DNA of 19,033 bases, taken from assembly GCA_032251315.1 (NCBI GenBank), contig JAVVEE010000050.1:1-19033 (forward strand), read 5' to 3'. Source of the stretch: LH-M37 sp032251315. Lineage in GTDB: Bacteria > Pseudomonadota > Gammaproteobacteria > SZUA-229. Shown here piece by piece: positions 7,668 through 13,397 of this stretch (positions are counted from its first letter, which is position 1; each line of letters starts with the position of its first letter). The position numbers and the translations under genes were made by a program. The notes under the pieces were generated by a model. The model was not told the origin of the DNA. It ran no database searches and saw only the letters and a program-made list of their open reading frames with translations.

Positions 7668-8087
7668 TTATACATCGACCACGCACTGCGCCACGAACTC
7701 CCCTGCCTGCTGATGAACATCCAGCGCGGTATAAGTCGCGCCTTTTATTTCAACAGCAGGATGGTGTTTTTCAATATCGATCGGTTCACCCCAGGCGCTT
7801 GCCGTCAAGTGTGCGCCATTAATATTGACTTCGAACCGACTGAACAACAATTTTCGTGTAGCCGTCTGGAAGATCAATGCATTCAACCAGTCAGCCAGCA
7901 ACAACGGAATATCCTCTTCAACGCAGTTAATCTCTACCACCTCATGTGCTTCGATTAATTCGAGATCAGTGATGATGGCACTCAGTGCCAGAGCGGCCTG
8001 TTCGAAAGCACTGCTCAATGTAGGGCCAATACCGCGCACTCCGATATCGGCCTCGTGTTCAAAATGTTCCCAGCGTGCAGTACTCAT
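7668..8087 (-). CDS. Archease, RtcB activator
   Basis: A 139-residue archease, the small protein that speeds RtcB guanylylation and turnover. The family hallmarks are the N-terminal HEADIGVRG, the central LLLADWLNALIF helix and the C-terminal acidic VVDV end, whose aspartates bind metal. The start is set at the ATG at 8087 because a GAG Shine-Dalgarno sequence sits seven bases before it. A GTG at 8093 would leave almost no spacing. It is the first gene of an archease-rtcB operon, which supports both calls. A 13-bp perfect palindrome at 8098-8110 lies directly upstream of the Shine-Dalgarno site. Confidence 0.93.
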   Translation of the reverse strand: MSTARWEHFEHEADIGVRGIGPTLSSAFEQAALALSAIITDLELIEAHEVVEINCVEEDIPLLLADWLNALIFQTATRKLLFSRFEVNINGAHLTASAWGEPIDIEKHHPAVEIKGATYTALDVHQQAGEFVAQCVVDV

Positions 8088-8097
8088 AAACACACTC

Positions 8098-8110
8098 GTT
8101 ATTTAATAAC
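8098..8110. promoter_or_regulatory. Short A/T palindrome before the archease ribosome binding site
   Basis: GTTATT-T-AATAAC is a perfect 6-1-6 palindrome. It lies just upstream of the GAG Shine-Dalgarno sequence of the archease gene on the - strand. It could be an operator or a small leader hairpin. Its A/T content makes chance a real option. Confidence 0.3.
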
Positions 8111-8125
8111 ATATTATTTACAACA

Positions 8126-8246
8126 TACTATTGAGTTACATGGAAAGGATACCCTTCAATCAAGACGCGCTGAGAATACATCCGTGTACGCTCGGCAGCA
8201 ACATCCCTGCTGCTGACGGTCTTGATTGAAGGGTATCCTTTCCATG
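8126..8246. repeat. Dispersed element with a perfect 28-bp inverted repeat, copy 1
   Basis: The arms 8139-8166 and 8219-8246 are exact inverted complements over 28 bp, starting CATGGAAAGGATACCC. They enclose 52 nt that hold two smaller hairpins: TACA-TCCG-TGTA at 8177-8188, strengthened by GAG/CTC pairing outside it, and GCAGCA-ACATCCC-TGCTGC at 8195-8213. The predicted fold is a long stem with a three-way junction. Positions 8126-8199, including 13 bp outside the left arm, recur without change at 18960-19033. The element is non-coding and has no transposase. It sits in a divergent promoter spacer, which is unusual for REP-type repeats. A MITE-like or REP/BIME-like element is the best general description. 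Confidence 0.9.
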
Positions 8247-8440
8247 CATTTTGTTAGTAAGCCTGATAACACTTGTATTAAGTCGGGCGATAAACATTCA
8301 TCGATAATTTTATTGTCTGAATGGTACTCTCTAAAATAGAAATTAGAGAATGATTTATGCCTGTATTTTTACCGGTGTAATTTTCATTTTTTCAACACAC
8401 TATCATGTAATCAACCTCATAGAGCGTTCATTATTAAATC
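8247..8440. other. Leader and promoter spacer of the APC permease gene
   Basis: This A/T-rich stretch between the repeat element and the permease start shows a small hairpin, TCTCTAA at 8328-8334 and TTAGAGA at 8343-8349. A TATCAT at 8401-8406 could be a -10 element. No strong -35 and no clear Shine-Dalgarno site before the ATG at 8441 are visible. I see no gene in it. Confidence 0.35.
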
Positions 8441-9694
8441 ATGGACACAAGTCAGAAAACATTAAAAAGAGCACTGACTTTACCGTTAATTACATTCTTC
8501 GGGCTGGGTAATATTGTCGGTGCCGGCATCTACGCCCTATTGGGGAAGGTGGCAGGGGAAGCCGGTTATTATGCACCGCTGTCATTTCTTGCTGCATCGG
8601 TTATCGCCGCCTTTTCTGCGTTAAGTTACGCCGAACTGTCGGCCCGTTTTCCGGAGAGTGGCGGTGTTTCTGTTTTTTTATATGAAGGCTTTCATTTGCA
8701 CTGGTTGTCAAGGATAGTAGGATTGCTCATCGTCAGTGCTGGTATATTGTCATCGGCGGCAATCACCCATGCATTCGCCGGCTATTTCAAAGCCACACTC
8801 AGTAGTTACAGCCCCGCAATTCAGCTCGTTCCTTCAGCGCTCATCATTGCCCTGTTGCTTTTTATTCTGGCCGCGCTGGCCGCCTGGGGTATCAAACAGT
8901 CTGTGGCTGTCGTCTCTTTTCTCGCACTACTGCAAATTGCCGGCCTGGGCCTGGTCATCTGGGTCGGCGTCACTAATGTTCCTGTCATACAACCGACATT
9001 ACAGACCGCGCAGGAAGCGCTGCCTGCATATTCGATAATAGGGGTTTTTGCTGGTGCTTTCCTGGCTTTTTATGCTTATCTGGGTTTTGAGGACATGGTG
9101 AACGTAGCCGAAGAAGTAGAGGCTCCGCAACGCACCATGCCCAGGGCGATTTTGTTGGCCCTGATTATCGCCATGCTGCTGTATTCTGTTGTCACCATCA
9201 TTGCGGTCTTGCAGATAGAGCCCCATCTGCTGGCAAAGAGCGATGCGCCGTTAGCGCTCATTTACAGCACCGCTACAGGCAGATCCCCCGTGTTCATCGG
9301 CCTGATTGGCATGTTTGCCGTAGTCAATGGCGCGTTGATACAGCTGGTGATGGCATCACGACTGCTTTACGGCATGAGCAACCGTGGCTGGTTACCCGCC
9401 TGGTTTTCCAGAATACATTCTTCTACCCGCACACCTCTTAACAGCACGCTGGTGGTCGCCTTACTGATACTGGTTTTCGCCATTATGTTGCCGATGGTCA
9501 CACTTGCGGAGATGACTAGCTCTCTTATTCTGATTGTTTTTATCCTGATTAATCTGGCCCTGATCAGAATAAAGAAACAACAGCCTCAGCCTGAAGGTGT
9601 CACCATATTTCCGCCGTGGATTCCAAAGCTGGGATTGGCGACGGCCTGCACCTTCCTGTTGCTGAATATCATCAGAAATATAGTATCATCATGA
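8441..9694 (+). CDS. APC-superfamily amino acid permease
   Basis: A 417-residue inner-membrane protein with about 11-12 hydrophobic helices. It carries the APC first-helix motif GLGNIVGAGIY at 21-31, where the broken helix binds the substrate amino group, and YAYLGFEDMVNVAEEV near 211-226, which resembles the helix 6 region of this superfamily. It most resembles bacterial amino acid permeases of the YfnA/YhdG or cationic amino acid group. Substrate and direction of transport cannot be told. The gene is monocistronic: a repeat-rich spacer lies upstream, and the phoB Pho box begins four bases after its stop. It has no evident functional link to phosphate control. Confidence 0.85.
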   Translation: MDTSQKTLKRALTLPLITFFGLGNIVGAGIYALLGKVAGEAGYYAPLSFLAASVIAAFSALSYAELSARFPESGGVSVFLYEGFHLHWLSRIVGLLIVSAGILSSAAITHAFAGYFKATLSSYSPAIQLVPSALIIALLLFILAALAAWGIKQSVAVVSFLALLQIAGLGLVIWVGVTNVPVIQPTLQTAQEALPAYSIIGVFAGAFLAFYAYLGFEDMVNVAEEVEAPQRTMPRAILLALIIAMLLYSVVTIIAVLQIEPHLLAKSDAPLALIYSTATGRSPVFIGLIGMFAVVNGALIQLVMASRLLYGMSNRGWLPAWFSRIHSSTRTPLNSTLVVALLILVFAIMLPMVTLAEMTSSLILIVFILINLALIRIKKQQPQPEGVTIFPPWIPKLGLATACTFLLLNIIRNIVSS

Positions 9695-9698
9695 ACGG

Positions 9699-9732
9699 GT
9701 GTCATAAAGTTGTCATAATTTAGTATTCTAAT
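9699..9732 (+). promoter_or_regulatory. Pho box and -10 of the phoBR promoter
   Basis: Two 7-bp half sites, GTGTCAT (9699-9705) and TTGTCAT (9710-9716), are separated by AAAG. This fits the PhoB consensus CTGTCAT-N4-CTGTCAT. After exactly 10 bp comes TCTAAT at 9727-9732, a 5/6 match to the -10 hexamer, with no -35, as expected for a PhoB-dependent promoter. phoB starts 33 bp further on. Autoregulation of phoBR by PhoB is therefore likely. Confidence 0.85.
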
Positions 9733-9765
9733 GTACATCTTGTAAAACGATGAGATCAGGATCGA

Positions 9766-10452
9766 ATGAGTAGCAAACACATACTGGTAGTCGAAGATGA
9801 TTCGGAGATTCGTGAAATGCTACGTTTTTCACTGGAAAAATCCGGCTATGCCGTAGTAGAAGCCGATGATGCGGAACTGGCGCTGGAGAAACTGGGGGTA
9901 ATGTTACCGGATATGATGCTGGTGGACTGGATGTTACCGGGCATGACCGGCCCTGAATTTGTGCGCCGCACCCGCCGCGATGATTTAACCAAAAAAATTC
10001 CGGTGATCATGTTAACCGCCAGGGGCGAAGAGTCGGACATATTACAGGGCTTCGAAAACGGTGCCGATGACTACCTTACCAAACCTTTCTCTCCCAAAGA
10101 GTTGCTCGCCAGAATAAAATCGCTGTTACGCCGTAGCAGTAATGATCAAGAAGGCAGCCTGCAGGTGCAGGAGGTCATGCTGGATATTCAGGCACACAGA
10201 CTCAGCATAGCCGGCAAATCGGTCGAAATAGGTCCGACAGAATACAAATTGCTGGAGTTCTTCATGCAGCATCCCGACCGGGTGTACAGCCGGGAGCAGC
10301 TGCTGGATATGGTCTGGGGGCGCAATGTCTACGTCGAAGAACGCACGGTGGATGTTCATATTCTGCGCTTACGCAAGCTGCTTTCCCCTTATGGATATGA
10401 TAAATTGGTACAGACTGTACGCGGTTCCGGATACAGATTTTCCAATCAATAG
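9766..10452 (+). CDS. phoB: PhoB, phosphate regulon response regulator
   Basis: A 228-residue OmpR/PhoB-family regulator. The receiver domain (about 5-120) has the acidic pair D11/D12, phospho-acceptor D54 (LVDWMLPGM), T84 (MLTARGEE) and K106 (YLTKPFSP). The C-terminal winged-helix domain (about 135-226) has EIGPTEYKLLEFFM, the VWGRNVYVEERTVDVHI recognition region and the RGSGYRFS end. The length matches E. coli PhoB (229). The ATG follows an AGGA-type ribosome binding site. It binds the Pho boxes at 9699, 12027 and 13357 and lies 24 bp before phoR. Confidence 0.97.
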   Translation: MSSKHILVVEDDSEIREMLRFSLEKSGYAVVEADDAELALEKLGVMLPDMMLVDWMLPGMTGPEFVRRTRRDDLTKKIPVIMLTARGEESDILQGFENGADDYLTKPFSPKELLARIKSLLRRSSNDQEGSLQVQEVMLDIQAHRLSIAGKSVEIGPTEYKLLEFFMQHPDRVYSREQLLDMVWGRNVYVEERTVDVHILRLRKLLSPYGYDKLVQTVRGSGYRFSNQ

Positions 10453-10476
10453 CACCAAGGCCTTAATCACCTCCTA

Positions 10477-11775
10477 ATGTCATCCTTCTGGTCAAACGAA
10501 TTCTGGCGCATCACCGGCACCGTTTTTCTATTTATGATATTCGGTCTGCTGCTGGGGCTGCCCCTCTGGGGGGTTGTGGCGGGTTTTGTGGTCTACCTGA
10601 TCTCACTGGCGAAACGTTATCAGCATTTTCAAAAATGGATGCAAAGAGGGCTGTCCAAAAACGAAGAATTTGAGGGCATATTCGACGACCTTGCCTTCAG
10701 CATGCACCGTATCCAGACCAGCAGTAACAAACGTAAAAAACGCCTATCTGATTTATTAAGACGCTGGCAGAACATGTCCACCGCCCTGCCTGATGCCGCC
10801 ATCGTGCTCGATGAAGAGGGTCACATTATTCGCTTTAATCCAGCCGCCTCCTCCATGCTCAGCCTCAAACCCTCCGATCAGAGCCAGTACATTGGCAATT
10901 TTATTCGCAATCCCCATTTCATCCATTATTTGCTGGCCGGTGATTACAGTGAACACCTGGATATAGCATCGCCGACAGATAGCAGCCGCACGCTGAATAT
11001 CCGAATAACGCCTTACGGCAAGGATCAGCGGCTCATGATAATCAGCGATGTCACCCATATTCAACGCCTGATGACCATGCGACGTGACTTTATTGGCAAC
11101 GTCTCCCATGAACTGCGCACCCCCTTAACCGTCATTATGGGTTACCTGGAGGCCATGAAAGACTGTGAACAGTGTGACAGGGAGAGCTTAAAAGATTATG
11201 TCGAGCGCATAGAAGCCCCGGCACAGCGCATGAAATCGCTGGTTGAAGACCTGCTGCTGCTCTCCCGCCTTGATACCGGCCCAGCTGCCAGCCTGAATAG
11301 CAACGCTGTTATAAACGTAGCCAGTATATTAAACAGCATAGTCACCGAAGCCGAACAGCTCAGTCAGGGCCGGCACACTATCAAGCTCAACATTGATACC
11401 GACCTCAGACTCAGGGGCATCGAAAAAGAGATCTACAGCGCCTTCAATAATCTGATCACCAATGCCGTTAATTACACTCCGGAAGGCGGTGAAATTTACA
11501 TTGCCTGGCTGCCCTATGGCGATTCAGCGCGCTTTTGCGTACGTGACAACGGCCCGGGCATCGCCAGCGCACACCTGCCCCGCCTGACTGAACGTTTTTA
11601 TCGCGTAGATGTGGGCCGCTCCCGCTCCAGCGGCGGCACCGGCCTCGGGCTGGCGATTGTAAAACAGGTACTGCGTCGCCATGATGCTGAATTACACATA
11701 GAAAGCGAACCGGGCAAGGGCTCCGAATTCTGCTGCTTTTTCCCCGCCGCGCGAATCGTCTATCAGGAAAAATGA
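10477..11775 (+). CDS. phoR: PhoR, phosphate regulon sensor histidine kinase
   Basis: A 432-residue membrane kinase that controls PhoB phosphorylation. Two N-terminal hydrophobic segments (about 13-42) have little periplasmic sequence between them, as in known PhoR, which senses the Pst-PhoU state and not phosphate itself. A PAS domain follows (about 95-195), then the HisKA motif with H211 (VSHELRTPLTVIMGYLE), and a HATPase domain with N-box NLITNAVNYTPEGG, DNGPGI and the GGTGLGLAIVKQ ATP lid. The start codon lacks a normal Shine-Dalgarno sequence. Directly upstream (10466-10475) is ATCACCTCCT, which resembles the 16S rRNA 3' end itself. Translation may depend on coupling to phoB. Confidence 0.96.
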   Translation: MSSFWSNEFWRITGTVFLFMIFGLLLGLPLWGVVAGFVVYLISLAKRYQHFQKWMQRGLSKNEEFEGIFDDLAFSMHRIQTSSNKRKKRLSDLLRRWQNMSTALPDAAIVLDEEGHIIRFNPAASSMLSLKPSDQSQYIGNFIRNPHFIHYLLAGDYSEHLDIASPTDSSRTLNIRITPYGKDQRLMIISDVTHIQRLMTMRRDFIGNVSHELRTPLTVIMGYLEAMKDCEQCDRESLKDYVERIEAPAQRMKSLVEDLLLLSRLDTGPAASLNSNAVINVASILNSIVTEAEQLSQGRHTIKLNIDTDLRLRGIEKEIYSAFNNLITNAVNYTPEGGEIYIAWLPYGDSARFCVRDNGPGIASAHLPRLTERFYRVDVGRSRSSGGTGLGLAIVKQVLRRHDAELHIESEPGKGSEFCCFFPAARIVYQEK

Positions 11776-11813
11776 AGCAGTCAGCCGGGGATTGAACATC
11801 AAATAAAAGCATT

Positions 11814-11926
11814 CGCCACAGATGAAAAATAAAACTCTGCAGTCCGCGAAAGACGCCAAGGACGCGAAAAGAGCAAAAGAATCATTATTAAAGTTTTTTT
11901 CGCGTTCTTCGCGGTTGATGTTTTAT
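11814..11926. repeat. Dispersed inverted-repeat element, copy 2 (inverted relative to copy 1)
   Basis: This stretch downstream of phoR matches the reverse complement of the element at 2841-2997. The longest exact match is 22 bp (11884-11905 against 2896-2917 reversed), centred on TTAAAGTTTTTTTCGCG. Both flanks carry recognisable CCGCGAAAGACG and CGTTCTTCGCGG arms, and 11815-11831 resembles the CAGATGAACACAGATAAA outer arm. The two halves can form a hairpin. It may end phoR transcription, but similarity between copies shows it is a repeat family. The distal part may have been interrupted by the hairpin at 11939-11978, because CTCTGCGGTGAAC at 12003-12015 looks like a further piece of the same family. 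Confidence 0.75.
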
Positions 11927-11938
11927 ACCGATTTTGTA

Positions 11939-11978
11939 GCGATGCATCCGATTACGCTACGCTAATCGGTTGCATCGC
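11939..11978. repeat. REP-like hairpin between phoR and pstS
   Basis: Arms of 16 bp (11939-11954 and 11963-11978) pair with one mismatch around the loop CGCTACGC. The stem is built on GCGATGCA and CCGATTA. This is the size and form of a REP sequence, the type mobilised by RAYT transposases. No such transposase gene is in the window. Confidence 0.75.
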
Positions 11979-12026
11979 ATTTATAATCTACTTTACGCTT
12001 CCTCTGCGGTGAACATTTTTTACACT

Positions 12027-12082
12027 CTGTCATCTAAATGTAACCAGACATTCACACAACTGTCACATAATGGCTGCATAAT
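12027..12082 (+). promoter_or_regulatory. Tandem Pho boxes and -10 of the pstS promoter
   Basis: Four PhoB half sites are spaced exactly 11 bp apart: CTGTCAT (12027), ATGTAAC (12038), CATTCAC (12049) and CTGTCAC (12060). The third is weakest. After the last there are exactly 10 bp, then CATAAT (12077-12082) preceded by TG, an extended -10. pstS starts 33 bp later with a GGAG ribosome binding site. Two tandem Pho boxes in one promoter fit a strongly induced gene. Confidence 0.85.
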
Positions 12083-12115
12083 TCTTCACAGTTAAATCAA
12101 CTGGAGTACAAAACA

Positions 12116-13087
12116 ATGAAATTTTATCGCTCAATCACATTAATAAGTTTAATAGCAGCAATCTATTCAGGTAGTGCGGTCGCTGATGTAAAGGTAGACC
12201 CCCAACTAGCTGATTATTCAGCGGTCAGTGGCATATCCGGCAAGTTGAGCAGCGTGGGTTCAGACACACTGGCAAACCTGATGACTTTCTGGGCAGAAGA
12301 ATTTAAACGTGAATACCCGAATGTCAGCATCGAAATACAGGCCGCCGGCTCCTCCACAGCGCCACCGGCATTGACTGAAGGCACCTCCAAACTGGGCCCC
12401 ATGAGTCGCAAAATGAAAAGCGAAGAGATCGCCGCTTTTGAAAAACGTTATGGCTACAAACCCACAGCAATCCGTGTCGCTATCGACGCTCTGGCCGTCT
12501 ATGTTCACAAGGATAACCCCATCGAAGGCTTAACTATTCCACAGGTAGATGCTATTTTCTCAGCCACGCGCAAATGTGGTGCCGATTCAGACATTACCAA
12601 ATGGGGCGACCTCGGCCTGACGGGTTCATGGGCAAATCGCAGCATTCAGCTATACGGTCGCAACTCCGTATCGGGAACCTACGGCTATTTCAAGAAAAAT
12701 GCCCTGTGTAAAGGTGACTTTAAAAACAGCGTGAACGAACAGCCCGGCTCAGCATCAGTCGTCCAGTCCGTGTCCTCTTCACTCAACGGCATCGGTTATT
12801 CAGGTATTGGTTATAAGACTTCAGGTGTTAAAGCTGTCCCTCTCAGCAAAAAAGAAGGCAAGCCATTTGTTGAAGCCACTGCCGAAAATGCACTTGATAA
12901 CAGCTTTCCGTTATCGCGCTACCTGTATGTCTACATAAACAAACACCCGAACAAGCCAATTGCACCTTTAGAGCGCGAGTTCATCAAGATGGTACTGTCA
13001 AAAGCGGGTCAGGAAGTGGTGATAAAGGACGGTTATGTTCCCCTCTCAGCCAAAATAGCGGAAAGAGAACTGGCCAAGCTTGATTAG
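12116..13087 (+). CDS. pstS: PstS, periplasmic phosphate-binding protein
   Basis: A 323-residue high-affinity phosphate-binding protein of the Pst ABC transporter. The N-terminus is a signal peptide with a hydrophobic core at about 8-19 and AVA at 21-23, cleaved before D24. Phosphate-contact motifs are present: SSVGSDTLANLMTFW near 45-60, IQAAGSSTAPPAL near 76-88 and YGRNSVSGTYGYF near 180-192. These resemble Vibrio-type PstS more than E. coli PstS. It is preceded by two Pho boxes and followed by a strong intrinsic terminator, so it is produced in excess over the membrane parts encoded downstream. Confidence 0.95.
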   Translation: MKFYRSITLISLIAAIYSGSAVADVKVDPQLADYSAVSGISGKLSSVGSDTLANLMTFWAEEFKREYPNVSIEIQAAGSSTAPPALTEGTSKLGPMSRKMKSEEIAAFEKRYGYKPTAIRVAIDALAVYVHKDNPIEGLTIPQVDAIFSATRKCGADSDITKWGDLGLTGSWANRSIQLYGRNSVSGTYGYFKKNALCKGDFKNSVNEQPGSASVVQSVSSSLNGIGYSGIGYKTSGVKAVPLSKKEGKPFVEATAENALDNSFPLSRYLYVYINKHPNKPIAPLEREFIKMVLSKAGQEVVIKDGYVPLSAKIAERELAKLD

Positions 13088-13110
13088 GCTTAGTCGGACA
13101 AAACCAGAAA

Positions 13111-13141
13111 AAGGCCGCGTAATGCGGCCTTTTTTTGTTTT
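13111..13141 (+). terminator. Intrinsic terminator after pstS
   Basis: AAGGCCGC pairs with GCGGCCTT around a GTAAT loop, followed by a T-rich tract that continues past 13140. It starts 24 bp after the pstS stop. It should end most pstS transcripts before pstC, which has its own promoter. Confidence 0.9.
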
Positions 13142-13356
13142 TTTTAAAATAAGCCCACTGATGGCGGAGCGCAGGCTGGGTTTAGGCACGAACCCCGATA
13201 AAATGGTGAATTTACCGAAACCCGTTGGGCATCCTGAATCAGCCCAACCAACGCCTTTTTCGCATCCCTGGCGTTTTTCGCGGATCAAAGGTTTGGTATT
13301 ATCTGGATTTAGCTACGGACCAATGCCCTACCCCATGTTTTAGACATCAACCACAT
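13142..13356. repeat. Repeat-derived spacer between pstS and pstC
   Basis: This stretch has no convincing gene. A hairpin with 7-bp perfect arms, GTTGGGC (13224-13230) and GCCCAAC (13242-13248), lies within sequence that looks like a worn palindromic repeat. From 13256 to 13328 the sequence resembles the right half of the element at 2841-2997: a GCATCC..GCGTTTTTCGCGGATCAA block, then TTATCTG, then CGGACCAATGCC. It appears to be a degenerate half copy. A short open frame here has no coding signature. Confidence 0.5.
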
Positions 13357-13390
13357 CTGTAACAAAACTGTCATAAATTAGTAATATAAT
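13357..13390 (+). promoter_or_regulatory. Pho box and consensus -10 of the pstC promoter
   Basis: CTGTAAC (13357-13363), AAAA, CTGTCAT (13368-13374) form a near-perfect Pho box. Exactly 10 bp later is TATAAT (13385-13390). Only seven bases separate this -10 from the pstC ATG at 13398, so transcription should begin at or next to the start codon. Confidence 0.88.
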
Positions 13391-13397
13391 ACCGCGT

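Noticed and set aside
8088..8093. GTG start of the archease two codons upstream
   Set aside because: It leaves one base between the Shine-Dalgarno GAG and the start, while the ATG at 8087 has seven.
8115..8260. Integron attC site, suggested by a non-coding palindrome with CAAC on the left and GTTAGTA on the right
   Set aside because: The right side does not fit GTTRRRY, the second copy lacks the CAAC, and no integrase or cassette array is visible.
8094..8440. Sigma-54 promoter for the archease-rtcB operon
   Set aside because: I found no GG-N10-GC core of the TGGCAC-N5-TTGC type on the - strand in the spacer.
13080..13343. Open frame of 87 codons between pstS and pstC
   Set aside because: It runs through the terminator and degenerate repeats, has no ribosome binding site and no recognisable protein features.
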